From the NCBI GenBank assembly GCA_002423435.1, contig DIWE01000042.1, forward strand, positions 1 through 64,000: a DNA stretch of 64,000 nt. The letters are read 5' to 3'. This document shows, piece by piece, positions 16,396 to 24,860 of this stretch. Every line of letters starts with the position of its first letter. Within the stretch, counting starts at the first letter, position 1. The position numbers were made by a program, and so were the translations under genes. Origin of the DNA: Clostridiales bacterium UBA6114 (GTDB lineage Bacteria > Bacillota > Clostridia > Oscillospirales > Butyricicoccaceae). Under the pieces are notes generated by a model. That model did no database searches, was not told the origin of the DNA, and saw nothing but the letters and a program-made list of their open reading frames with translations.

Positions 16396-17148
16396 GTGAC
16401 GTCGACCAATGGAAATATCGCCGGGAATCCGCCCTGCATCAGGGTTTCACATGTGGATAAAGTGTTCGGAAAGAAGCAGGTGCTCTTTGATATCGGCATC
16501 GATGTGCCCTATTCCCGGATCCTGGGGTTTCTCGGGCCGTCCGGCTCCGGGAAAACGACGCTTGTCAAGCTGATCGCGGGAATCGACGCCTCGACGCGCG
16601 GCGACGTTTACCTGCTCGACGAGAAAATGCCGAAGCTCGATATGATGAGCAAAATCGGGTATATGGCGCAGTCGGACGCCTTGTACGGAGAACTGACGGC
16701 GGAGGAGAACCTCCAATTTTTTGCGTCCATGTACAGGCTTTCAGGGACGCGGCGGAAGCAGCGGATCGAGGAGGTCATGCAGCTTGTGGATTTATCCGGG
16801 CACCTCAAAAAGCAGGTGAAGCTCTATTCCGGCGGTATGAAGCGCCGGCTTTCCCTTGCGATCGCGCTGATCCACGAGCCCCCGGTCCTGATACTCGACG
16901 AGCCGACCGTCGGAATCGACCCGGTTTTGCGCAGATCGGTGTGGGAGGAGCTTTATAAGCTGAGCCGGAGCGGTACCACGATTATTATCACCACCCACGT
17001 TATGGACGAGGCGGAAAAATGCGACGGTCTCGGGATGATCCGGGACGGGCGGCTGATCGCCTCCGGGTCTCCGGAAAAGCTGAAAAAAGCGGCGTCCTCC
17101 GACACGCTTGAAGAGGCCTTTTTGTTCTACGGAGGTGCGGCAAGATGA
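16396..17148 (+). CDS. ABC transporter ATP-binding protein (ABC-2 export type)
   Basis: A 250-residue ATPase. Walker A is GPSGSGKTT near residue 47, the Q-loop region is IGYMAQSDALYGELT, the signature is YSGGMKRRLS, Walker B is VLILDEPT with the catalytic Glu, and the H-loop is TTHVMDEAE. This is the DrrA/YadG pattern that energises ABC-2 permeases. The start is a GTG seven bases after GGAAGGGG. It overlaps the following permease by four bases (ATGA). It is the first gene of a five-gene operon that also carries a permease, a TetR regulator, a lipoprotein adaptor and a TolC-like protein, hence drug or lipid export. Confidence 0.92.
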   Translation: MTSTNGNIAGNPPCIRVSHVDKVFGKKQVLFDIGIDVPYSRILGFLGPSGSGKTTLVKLIAGIDASTRGDVYLLDEKMPKLDMMSKIGYMAQSDALYGELTAEENLQFFASMYRLSGTRRKQRIEEVMQLVDLSGHLKKQVKLYSGGMKRRLSLAIALIHEPPVLILDEPTVGIDPVLRRSVWEELYKLSRSGTTIIITTHVMDEAEKCDGLGMIRDGRLIASGSPEKLKKAASSDTLEEAFLFYGGAAR

Positions 17149-18161
17149 GGGTAAAAGCCGTCATGCTCCGGATTCTGCGCCAGCTCGGCCACGACAAGCG
17201 GACGATCGGCCTGATGATCTTGGCCCCGATGCTTGTGCTGACTTTGATGTCCTTTATTTTCAACGGTGCCGAATACCATCCGAAAATCGGGATCGTGAAC
17301 GCCCCGATAAGTTTTGTGACAAAGCTGGAAGATAGCGACGCGATAGTGATCCGATACGGCGAAAACGAATCCGACGCGGCGCTTAAAAGGTCTTTGGTCG
17401 ACGCGGTCATCGATTATAAGAGCGGAAAACCGTATATCAGGCTCGAGGGCAGCGATCCGGGAAAAAGTGCTACGGTGATGAAACTTGTGCGGGAAGCCAT
17501 GGGGCAGCCGACGCAGGCCGCCGAGCCGGACGTCACCTATTTGTACGGCTATGAAAGCATGTCCTCGTTCGATAATTTCGGGCCGATCCTGATCGGTTTT
17601 TTTGTATTCTTCTTCGTTTTTCTGATCGCGGGCGTCTCCTTCCTCGGGGAAAGGGATACCGGAACACTCGAGCGGGTCCTCGCGACGCCTCTGCGCCGGT
17701 GGGAGCTTGTGCTGGGGTATATTCTGGGTTTCGGGACGTTTACGGTTTTGCAGTCGGCGCTGATCGCGTGGTACTCGATCGGCGTTCTTGACATCATGAT
17801 GGCGGGCTCTTTTTTGCCGGTGCTTCTCATCACGGTACTTACCGCGATGGTCGCCCTTACGATCGGCACCTTTCTGTCCACGTATGCTGATAACGACCTT
17901 CAGATGATCCAGTTTGTCCCGATTATTGTGGTGCCGCAGGTATTTTTTTCCGGGCTTTTTGATCTGAGCACGATGACTCCGTGGCTGCGGTATTTCGGGC
18001 GGCTTATGCCGCTTTGGTACGCATCCGACGCGCTCAGGGACATTATGATACGCGGAAAAGGCTTTCGCGATATCGTCTTTGACGCATTTGTCCTGGTTGC
18101 TTTTTTCGGCTTCTTTACGGCCGCCAATATCCTTGCGCTGAAAAAGCATCGAAAAATTTGA
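17145..18161 (+). CDS. ABC-2 type export permease
   Basis: A 338-residue permease of the ABC-2 family. An N-terminal helix (IGLMILAPMLVLTLMSFIF) is followed by a large extracytoplasmic domain of about 130 residues, then five helices (FGPILIGFFVFFFVFLIAG, VLGYILGFGTFTVLQSALIA and others). Also visible is the family segment FLGERDTGTLERVLATPLRR. The C-terminal part (VPQVFFSGLFDLSTMTPWLR) is typical. It overlaps the ATPase gene by four bases and ends 12 bases before the TetR gene. With the ATPase it should form a dimeric exporter; substrate unknown. Confidence 0.9.
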   Translation: MRVKAVMLRILRQLGHDKRTIGLMILAPMLVLTLMSFIFNGAEYHPKIGIVNAPISFVTKLEDSDAIVIRYGENESDAALKRSLVDAVIDYKSGKPYIRLEGSDPGKSATVMKLVREAMGQPTQAAEPDVTYLYGYESMSSFDNFGPILIGFFVFFFVFLIAGVSFLGERDTGTLERVLATPLRRWELVLGYILGFGTFTVLQSALIAWYSIGVLDIMMAGSFLPVLLITVLTAMVALTIGTFLSTYADNDLQMIQFVPIIVVPQVFFSGLFDLSTMTPWLRYFGRLMPLWYASDALRDIMIRGKGFRDIVFDAFVLVAFFGFFTAANILALKKHRKI

Positions 18162-18182
18162 ACGGTTAACGGGGTGAAACGG

Positions 18183-18881
18183 ATGAACCTGAAAAACTTT
18201 TTTAAAGAACTGACGGAATCGGAAAGCGCCGCGGTCAGCATGACGGAAAAGCAAATCAGCATTATGAGCGCGGCGATCGAAATCTTCGCCGAAAAAGGCT
18301 ATTCGGCCACGACGACCAGCGAGATCGCGAAAAGGGCCGGGGTCGGAGAGGGCACGATCTTTCACCATTATAAAACGAAAAAAGACCTCCTCCTCGCCAT
18401 CCCGGACTATCTGAGCAAATCGCCGGGCCAAAAAGGCCTTATGGATGAGCTTTTGCGGATTTTTGAGCGCCCTTACGAACGCTTTGAGGATTTTTTGAGA
18501 GATATTGCTTATAACCGCAGGGATTTTGTGGCAAAGAATATCCCGCTGATCAAGGTCCTGATCCAGGAAATCGCCCTTCAGCCGGAGCTTCGCGAGAAAG
18601 CGTCCGTAACCGTTTTATTCCCGGCCATGGAGAAATTTTCCCGGGCGATCGAACGGTTTCAGGCGCGGGGGCAGATCATCGATATTCCGAGCGTCTCGGT
18701 TTCGAAGCTGATCTTTACATCGTTGTTCGGTTACTTTTTTACGCTTTATATCGCGGCGTTTGCGTTTTCGGGGGACCGGGAACAGGATCTCGAATATCTG
18801 ATCGGGTATATTCTGCACGGCCTGGGTATCGCGGACACATCTGTAAATCACGATCCGGAAACCGGAGGTGCCGTTTTATGA
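18183..18881 (+). CDS. TetR-family regulator inside the efflux operon
   Basis: About 232 residues. The TetR helix-turn-helix is clear: EKQISIMSAAIEIFAEKGYS, ATTTSEIAKRAGVGEGTIFH and HYKTKKDLL. It is unusual in lying inside the operon, between the permease and adaptor genes, rather than divergent. ATG at 18183 has GGGGTG seven bases upstream; an in-frame GTG at 18174 adds three residues. It overlaps the adaptor gene by four bases. The inverted repeat at the operon's transcription start is its most likely target, giving autoregulation of regulator and pump together. The ligand is unknown. Confidence 0.88.
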   Translation: MNLKNFFKELTESESAAVSMTEKQISIMSAAIEIFAEKGYSATTTSEIAKRAGVGEGTIFHHYKTKKDLLLAIPDYLSKSPGQKGLMDELLRIFERPYERFEDFLRDIAYNRRDFVAKNIPLIKVLIQEIALQPELREKASVTVLFPAMEKFSRAIERFQARGQIIDIPSVSVSKLIFTSLFGYFFTLYIAAFAFSGDREQDLEYLIGYILHGLGIADTSVNHDPETGGAVL

Positions 18882-20023
18882 AAAAACTGCTTGTATTCCT
18901 TTTGCCGCTTATTCTGACTGCCGCGGGCTGCGCGCCAAAAGACGCTTTAACCTTAAAGGGCGATATCCAAAACAATATCGTGTCCATGACGAGCGCCGTT
19001 TCCGGCCGGATCGTCGAGCTAAACGCAAAGCAGGGGGAACCGGTCAAGAAGGGCGACATCATCGCGGCCATCGACAACGTAAACCAGAAATATACCGTGC
19101 TGCAGATGCAGGCGGCCGTCGATATGAAAAAAGCAAAGCTTGAAGAGCTCAATGCGGGCGCGCGCCCGGATGAGCTCGACCAGACGGAGGCGCAGGTCCG
19201 CGCCGCCAAGGCCCAGCTCGACCTTTTAATCGCCGGAAGCCGGTCCGAACAGCTTGAACAGGGCGAAATCGGCGTAAAAGTCGCGCAGGAGGCAATAGAC
19301 TCCGCGCAGTCGGCCTATGATTACAATGAGAAGCAATATCGCAGCGCGCTTAATTTATTTCAGGCCGGGGCATTGACACAAAACGATCTGGATAGTATAA
19401 AATTAAAGTGGGATACGGCGGGAGATCAGCTTTCTTCGGCAAAGCTCCAGCTTGAAAGCGCGAAGGCGCAGCTTCATCTGCTCCAAAACGGCTCCGTGTC
19501 CCAGGCAGTCGACGCGGCCAGAGCCAATTACGACGCGGCGAATGCCGCACTGCGCCTGCTTCAAAGCGGGGCGACGAAACAGACGATCGACGCGGCGCAG
19601 GCCGATCTCAACCAGTCCGCCGCACAGCTTGATCTGGCCGAAAACAATCTCGAAAGCTGCAACATACGGGCGCCGGAGGACGGAATCGTTATCAGCCGGA
19701 ACTTTGAGCCGGGCGACGCCGTCAATATTGGAAGCGACATCGCCGATATTGCGGTTGAAAACGATCTGTACGTGCTTTGCTACATACCGGACCGGTATCT
19801 GGATCGGATCCGCTACAATCAGCAGCTTATCGTAAACACTCCGACGGGAGAGCAGACGGGCAGGCTGAGCTATATCGCGCTTTCCCACGAATATACGCCG
19901 AAGGACAAACAATCCGCCTCAGACAAAAAACATACGGCCACGAAAATAAAGGTCGCGATTGCGGGCGACGGCGGAGTATTGAAATCCGGCATGACGGCGG
20001 AGGTTTTGATACCCTTGAAATAG
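18878..20023 (+). CDS. HlyD-family efflux adaptor with lipoprotein-type signal
   Basis: A 381-residue adaptor. The N-terminus KKLLVFLLPLILTAAGCAPK looks like a lipoprotein signal with the lipidated Cys at about residue 18. Next come a lipoyl half (MTSAVSGRIVELNAKQGEPV), a long heptad-rich coiled coil with repeated LLxxGSxxxQ turns (about residues 75-250), the second lipoyl half (CNIRAPEDGIVISRNFEPGD) and a beta-barrel. The extended coiled coil is of the kind that docks onto TolC-like partners, and the next gene encodes one. It overlaps the TetR gene by four bases. It acts outside the cytoplasmic membrane, linking the ABC-2 pump to the downstream protein. Confidence 0.88.
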   Translation: MKKLLVFLLPLILTAAGCAPKDALTLKGDIQNNIVSMTSAVSGRIVELNAKQGEPVKKGDIIAAIDNVNQKYTVLQMQAAVDMKKAKLEELNAGARPDELDQTEAQVRAAKAQLDLLIAGSRSEQLEQGEIGVKVAQEAIDSAQSAYDYNEKQYRSALNLFQAGALTQNDLDSIKLKWDTAGDQLSSAKLQLESAKAQLHLLQNGSVSQAVDAARANYDAANAALRLLQSGATKQTIDAAQADLNQSAAQLDLAENNLESCNIRAPEDGIVISRNFEPGDAVNIGSDIADIAVENDLYVLCYIPDRYLDRIRYNQQLIVNTPTGEQTGRLSYIALSHEYTPKDKQSASDKKHTATKIKVAIAGDGGVLKSGMTAEVLIPLK

Positions 20024-20080
20024 CGGACATCTTTGTAGAAAATATTGGGCTTAGAATAAAATTTTATCGGAGGATTTCCC

Positions 20081-21154
20081 ATGAAAAGGATGCTTAGTGC
20101 TTTGATGGCGGCCGCCATCTGCGTGACGTTCGGACTGACGGCCGCGGCGGCGGATGCAGGACAGGTAAGCGTATCATTTGATACGGTCGAGGACATCATG
20201 CTTCAAAACAGCCTGGATCTACGGAAAATAAAGGCGGATCTCGAAAAGGCAAAGGGCGATTACTACGATCTGCAAAACGGCGTCGACGATCTGAAGGACT
20301 TAAACGCGGTCGTCCCGAGCGTCGAGCTGACGGCCGAGTACAACACGCTGAAAACGAGCCGCGATACCGCCGAGATCTATTATCTCACGCTGCAAACGCA
20401 GTACGACAAGAGCGTCATGCTGCAGGTATTGAAGGCAAGGCAGCTCTATCTGACCTATGCGACGGACCTCATGCAGGAGGAAGTGCTCGAAACGCAGCTT
20501 GCGAATAAGAAGCTGGAAACCGAGGCTTGCAGTACAAAATTGAAGCTGGGCTTTATGACGAAAAACCAGTTCGATCTGGAAATGCTTGATTTAAAAACTG
20601 TGGAGGATTCGCTGGATTCTCAGAGGCAGAAAACCGCGAGCGATTATAAAAGCCTGAAAGCGGCGCTCGGCGTGCCGGAGGGGACCGAGCTCGACGTGCT
20701 GCCGATGACCTATGACGAGGAGGTATTCCCGGAAATCCCGCTGATCGATTTCGACGAGGACAGCGCGGCGATGCTGCAAAGCAGCGTGGATATCAAGTCA
20801 AAGGAGATCGCGCTCCAGATCAAGCAGACCGCAACAATCAAAAAGGCGCGGGAGATCAATGTGGCGAAGGTGGAGCTCGAGCAGGCGAAGGATTCCGCCG
20901 CGCAGAGCTTTAGGGCGCAGTACGACGCGGTGACGGACGCGTACCGGAGCTATGAGACCGCCCGGGAGGCGTATACGGTCAAGGAGGCGGCGGCAAAAAG
21001 CGGAGAAATGATGTACCAATACGGCTACCTTTCGAAGCTGCAACTGAACGATCTGGAGCTTTCGCGGAGCATGGCGCAGCTTAGCCAGACCGCGCAGAAA
21101 AACAGTCTTTACCTGACTTACTTAAGATATGCACAGATGAAAAACGGGGATTAA
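20081..21154 (+). CDS. TolC-like coiled-coil secreted/outer protein
   Basis: A 357-residue protein with a Sec signal peptide (LMAAAICVTFGLTAAAADA). Two long alpha-helical repeats with TolC character follow: SFDTVEDIMLQNSLDLRKIK opens the first as in TolC family proteins, and DYKSLKAALGVPEGTELDVL is the typical segment between halves. It is shorter than TolC (about 430-490 residues) and lacks obvious amphipathic beta-strands long enough for a barrel. In a probably single-membrane Clostridium-type cell it may be a surface coiled-coil partner of the adaptor and not an outer-membrane pore. RBS CGGAGGA precedes the ATG, and a terminator follows the gene. Confidence 0.75.
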   Translation: MKRMLSALMAAAICVTFGLTAAAADAGQVSVSFDTVEDIMLQNSLDLRKIKADLEKAKGDYYDLQNGVDDLKDLNAVVPSVELTAEYNTLKTSRDTAEIYYLTLQTQYDKSVMLQVLKARQLYLTYATDLMQEEVLETQLANKKLETEACSTKLKLGFMTKNQFDLEMLDLKTVEDSLDSQRQKTASDYKSLKAALGVPEGTELDVLPMTYDEEVFPEIPLIDFDEDSAAMLQSSVDIKSKEIALQIKQTATIKKAREINVAKVELEQAKDSAAQSFRAQYDAVTDAYRSYETAREAYTVKEAAAKSGEMMYQYGYLSKLQLNDLELSRSMAQLSQTAQKNSLYLTYLRYAQMKNGD

Positions 21155-21172
21155 ACCGGTTTTGCGCAGCAA

Positions 21173-21201
21173 AAAAAGGATGGAGCTTCTCCATCCTTTT
21201 T
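21173..21201. terminator. Bidirectional rho-independent terminator
   Basis: A perfect 13-base stem (AAAAAGGATGGAG against CTCCATCCTTTTT, three-base loop) with T-runs on both strands. It lies between the end of the TolC-like gene (plus) and the end of the transaldolase gene (minus), serving both. Confidence 0.9.
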
Positions 21202-21239
21202 GTTTTGGCAAAAAGTGCGGGATAACAGATGCAAACGGC

Positions 21240-21917
21240 TTAAAAATCCAGCATGGTTTTGCCTTCGCCCGCCAAAAGGCAGAAATCGTTCTTAAAATCC
21301 GTCGTCGCCTTGTCGGTGGCAGGGTGTTTGATCAGCGCGTCGAGAATGTCGGGCGCCACCGTCACCGCGCCGATGCCGGATTTGCAGAGCTCATAGACCT
21401 GCTGCGCGTTCTTAAAGCTCGCAGCCAAAATCCCGCAGCCGGCTTTATGCGCCGTAAACATCTCCTGGATGTCCCTTGTGACACGCACGCCGTCGGAACC
21501 CATGTTGTCGAGGCGGTTTACATAGGGGGCCACATATTTTGCCCCGGCTTTCGCCGCCAAAAACGCCTGCATCTGCGAAAAGACCGCTGTCGCGGTGACG
21601 TTTAATCCCTCCGCTGATAAAATCTGCGTGGCCTTAAGGCCCTGCGCGGACACCGGTATCTTTATAAAAACGTCCTCCCCGAGCGCTTTCGCAACATGGC
21701 GGGCTTCTTTTACGATCTCCTCCGCCGTCTCGGAAATGACCTGGGCGTGCAGCTGGGCGCCGGCCGGCAAAACGGCTTTGATGCTTTTTAAGCGCTCCAT
21801 CGGGCTCTGGTTTTCTTTTTTCAGTATCGACGGATTAGTGGTCACCCCATCGATGGGAAACAGGTCGTATAATTTCCGGATCTCCTTAAGATCCGCGGTG
21901 TCAAGCAAGACTAACAT
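21240..21917 (-). CDS. Small transaldolase / fructose-6-phosphate aldolase family protein
   Basis: About 225 residues, the usual size of the TalC/FSA subfamily. The start LVLLDTADLKEIRKLYD and TNPSILKKE are diagnostic. The Schiff-base Lys lies in VFIKIPVS, and GLNVTATAVFS and YVAPYVNRLDNMGSDG are conserved. Members transfer dihydroxyacetone units (pentose phosphate pathway) or reversibly cleave fructose-6-phosphate. The start at 21917 has GGAAGGAG seven bases upstream; a longer frame to 21980 lacks a ribosome site. It seems to be a stand-alone gene sharing a bidirectional terminator with the efflux operon. Confidence 0.92.
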   Translation of the reverse strand: MLVLLDTADLKEIRKLYDLFPIDGVTTNPSILKKENQSPMERLKSIKAVLPAGAQLHAQVISETAEEIVKEARHVAKALGEDVFIKIPVSAQGLKATQILSAEGLNVTATAVFSQMQAFLAAKAGAKYVAPYVNRLDNMGSDGVRVTRDIQEMFTAHKAGCGILAASFKNAQQVYELCKSGIGAVTVAPDILDALIKHPATDKATTDFKNDFCLLAGEGKTMLDF

Positions 21918-22064
21918 TGAATTTCTCCTTCCGTTGAGCGGCAATGAATGTACATTTTCACTATAGCCCAAAGTATTCAAATAATCAATATCATTTCATG
22001 CCCCGCCCCGCGAAAGCCGGAGTCCCGGATCCCGCTTTAAACGTCAAAACGGTATAGATCAATA

Positions 22065-23165
22065 CTACAGATAATTCAGAAACAGCCTTTTGATTTCCGG
22101 AGAAACGGCCTCCAGGGAATACTTCTCGGCGCATGTCCGGTTTCTCGAGCCGATCTGCGCGCAAAGCTGCCTGTCCTCATAAAGCTTCATCACGGCTTCG
22201 GCAAATTCCGAAGCGCAGTTATATTCAAATAAAAATCCGTTTTCACCGTCCGCGATCAGATCCTCATGGCCTTTGATCCTGCTTGCGACGACCGCAAGGC
22301 CCGACGCCATCGCCTCCATAATATGAAACGGCAGCCCCTCAATGCGGCTTGCCGACACACAGACATCGGCGATTTTATAATATTCCGATACGTCGGTGAT
22401 ATGCCCCGGGAAAAACACCCGCGCAGAAAGCCCCGCCTCCTCCGCAAGCTGTTTGCAGCTTCCGAGGAGCTCGCCGTCTCCCAACAAAAACAGCTTGACG
22501 CCGTCGGGCAGGCCTTTGAGCGCGCTGATCAGCATCCGCTGGTTCTTCCTTTTTGAAAATTCCGCCGCGCAGATTAATAAAAAATCCTCTGCGCAAATTC
22601 CCGCGGGTCTTTTCTCGGCGCGTTCTAACGCGCGGAACCTTTTTAAATCTACGCCCATCCCATCGATCCGGAACACGCCCTTTGCCGCAAGACGATGTTT
22701 TTCCGCGATTTCGGTATCCCGGCCGTTCATTGTAAGCACGATATCCGTGACCGGCGCCGTGATCCTCTCCGCGAGGAGCATGACGGCTTTCTTTACCGGG
22801 GTTACATGGTCGTCGAACAGATACCCATGGACGATGTTTACAACGGCCGTGTCCCTCTTCCCCGCCAGAATAACGGCAAGGCGGGTGAAAAACGCGGCAA
22901 GCGCGGTATTTGTGCAGATCATATGGAAGCGTTGCTTCCGGATCAGGCCTGCGATCTTAAACGCCAGAACAAAATTGCCGGGGGAGAAAAATTTTTTCTG
23001 AAACGGCATATCCGCAATAAAATCTGCAAAAGGGATCGGTGCTTTTTTCCCTCCCGCCATAACCGTGACGGATAAGCCCTGTTCCTTCAAAAACCGAAGA
23101 TACGGCAAATGAAAGTTTTTTATATGACTGTAAGTCGATGCCGTGTACAGGACTTTTTTTGACAT
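22065..23165 (-). CDS. Glycosyltransferase family 4 (GT-B) protein
   Basis: A 366-residue GT-B glycosyltransferase. The N-terminal acceptor domain includes STYSHIKNFHLPYLRFLKEQ. The donor domain has ICAAEFSKRKNQRMLISAL, LLGDGELL and VSASRIEGLPFHIMEAMASG, the last holding the EX7E nucleotide-sugar motif. EAMASGLAVVAS is typical of GT4. Members add sugars to lipid-linked or surface polysaccharides from UDP- or GDP-sugars. It is divergent from a polyprenyl-phosphate sugar transferase and near RfbA, so it probably belongs to exopolysaccharide assembly. Donor and acceptor cannot be assigned. Confidence 0.88.
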   Translation of the reverse strand: MSKKVLYTASTYSHIKNFHLPYLRFLKEQGLSVTVMAGGKKAPIPFADFIADMPFQKKFFSPGNFVLAFKIAGLIRKQRFHMICTNTALAAFFTRLAVILAGKRDTAVVNIVHGYLFDDHVTPVKKAVMLLAERITAPVTDIVLTMNGRDTEIAEKHRLAAKGVFRIDGMGVDLKRFRALERAEKRPAGICAEDFLLICAAEFSKRKNQRMLISALKGLPDGVKLFLLGDGELLGSCKQLAEEAGLSARVFFPGHITDVSEYYKIADVCVSASRIEGLPFHIMEAMASGLAVVASRIKGHEDLIADGENGFLFEYNCASEFAEAVMKLYEDRQLCAQIGSRNRTCAEKYSLEAVSPEIKRLFLNYL

Positions 23166-23285
23166 GATCGGCCGTTCCTTTCCCTATCCCGGCATATGCT
23201 ACCATAACTGTTTCGGGGCTATTATAACATATTTCATTCATTTTTTTTATAAAAACATATTTTATAATTTTTTATGACAATTTTA

Positions 23286-23294
23286 TGATATAAT
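23286..23294 (+). promoter_or_regulatory. Extended -10 promoter upstream of the sugar transferase gene
   Basis: TGATATAAT gives a TGn extension plus a perfect TATAAT, 100 bases before the start codon. No good -35 hexamer lies 17 bases upstream, which fits an extended -10 promoter. Confidence 0.55.
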
Positions 23295-23394
23295 AGTAAC
23301 GTCTCCCGTCCACAAAGAATTAAAAGGGTTCACTTCTTAAGCAGGAATACAAAAAGCCTCCAACAACGTTTTTTCAAAACGCAGGGGATCGATC

Positions 23395-24780
23395 ATGATA
23401 AAAGAAAATCAGGAGTTTTTAAATAAACTGAATATTGCAACCGACGGCGTCGCTATTTTTCTTTCCATGATTGCGGCATTTTTTATCCGATTTTCCATTT
23501 TTCCCTCAGAGCTTGGATATATTGAACTGAATTATTACATAAGAACAGGGGTTTTCATCCTTCCTCTGTTCTTGCTGCTTTACAGCGGGTTTGGCCTTTA
23601 CGAATCCTTCCGGTCGCACACCTTCATGGTTGAAATAAGTCAGATCTTCAAGGCAAATTTTATCGGCACGGCCGTTTTGGTCGCCGTGTTCTTTGTCCTG
23701 AAAATTGTCGATATCTCCCGACTGGTGCTCGCGATCTTTTTTGTTGTCAGCGTGGTGTTCGTATCGTCAAAGCGGGTGATCCTCCGAAAAGTCCTGAGGG
23801 CGTACAGAAAGCAGGGGGGAAACCTAAAGCATGTCGTTATCCTCGGCTCCGGTGTTTCCTCCGGCGAGTATCTTTCAGCGATCCGGAAAAACAGATCCCT
23901 CGGATTTAATCCGGCGGGATATGTCTCCGACGATAACGGCCTTACCGGGCTAGAGAAGCTCGGCGGCTTCGACAGCCTTGACAAAGTGCTGTCGAAGCTA
24001 AACCCCGACGAGGTAGTCGCGGCTTTGGAGCTTGAGGATTACAGGCATATGCAGAGCATCATCGACGCCTGCGAGAAAAACGGCTGCAAGCTGTCCATCA
24101 TTCCGTTTTATTCCAAATTCATGCCGGCAAAACCCTATATCGACGAGGTCGAGGGCATTCCGCTGATCAACATCCGGCGCATTCCTTTGGATAACCTGTT
24201 CAATGCCTTTATGAAGCGTTCGATGGATATCATCGGTTCCGTGCTCCTGATTCTCATATCGTCGCCAATTATGCTGTTTGCCGCCGCCGGAACCAAATGC
24301 TCCTCTCCCGGCCCCGTTATATTCAAACAGAAACGCGTGGGCCTTAATAAGCACGTCTTCACAATGTACAAGTTCCGTTCCATGCGCGTAAACGGTAAGG
24401 AGGAAACCGGCTGGACGACCGACCACGACTCTCGCAAGACAAGATTCGGGGCTTTTATCCGCAAGTTTTCCATCGACGAGCTGCCTCAGTTTTTCAACGT
24501 GCTCAAGGGCGATATGAGTCTGATCGGCCCGCGCCCCGAGCTTCCCCACTTTGTGGACGAATTTTCGAAAAGCATCCCGCTTTACATGGTCAAGCACCAG
24601 GTCCGCCCGGGGATCACCGGCTGGGCCCAGGTAAACGGCTTTCGGGGAGACACCTCAATTCGGGGCAGGGTCGAGCATGACATCTATTACATTGAGCACT
24701 GGTCCTTGCTGTTTGATATCAAAATCCTGTTTCTGACGCTTTTTAAGGGCTTAATAAACCATGAAAGGCTTGTCGGCTAA
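23395..24780 (+). CDS. Polyprenyl-phosphate sugar-1-phosphate transferase (WcaJ/EpsL-like)
   Basis: A 461-residue bacterial sugar transferase. Four N-terminal helices (for example IATDGVAIFLSMIAAFFIRF) are followed by a CoA-binding-like domain (HVVILGSGVSSGEYLSAIRK), a fifth membrane segment (SMDIIGSVLLILISSPIMLF) and the catalytic C-domain: FKQKRVGLNKHVFTMYKFRS, SIDELPQFFNVLKGDMSLIG, PRPELPHF and VRPGITGWAQVNG. It transfers a sugar phosphate (glucose- or galactose-1-phosphate is usual) to undecaprenyl phosphate, starting exopolysaccharide or O-antigen synthesis. It has its own extended -10 promoter and AGGGGA before the ATG. Next comes rfbA on the same strand. Confidence 0.93.
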   Translation: MIKENQEFLNKLNIATDGVAIFLSMIAAFFIRFSIFPSELGYIELNYYIRTGVFILPLFLLLYSGFGLYESFRSHTFMVEISQIFKANFIGTAVLVAVFFVLKIVDISRLVLAIFFVVSVVFVSSKRVILRKVLRAYRKQGGNLKHVVILGSGVSSGEYLSAIRKNRSLGFNPAGYVSDDNGLTGLEKLGGFDSLDKVLSKLNPDEVVAALELEDYRHMQSIIDACEKNGCKLSIIPFYSKFMPAKPYIDEVEGIPLINIRRIPLDNLFNAFMKRSMDIIGSVLLILISSPIMLFAAAGTKCSSPGPVIFKQKRVGLNKHVFTMYKFRSMRVNGKEETGWTTDHDSRKTRFGAFIRKFSIDELPQFFNVLKGDMSLIGPRPELPHFVDEFSKSIPLYMVKHQVRPGITGWAQVNGFRGDTSIRGRVEHDIYYIEHWSLLFDIKILFLTLFKGLINHERLVG

Positions 24781-24860
24781 TTGTCGGCGGCCGGTTTATG
24801 AAGTCAGGGCACTATCTTACGTTTGAGCTTTATTGACATTCATTTGCTAGGAGACTGAAA

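Noticed and set aside
17127..18431. 434-codon minus-strand open frame across the permease and TetR genes
   Set aside because: Strongly basic composition (His, Arg, Lys, Asp) typical of a frame opposite a GC-rich membrane-protein gene. It crosses two convincing genes.
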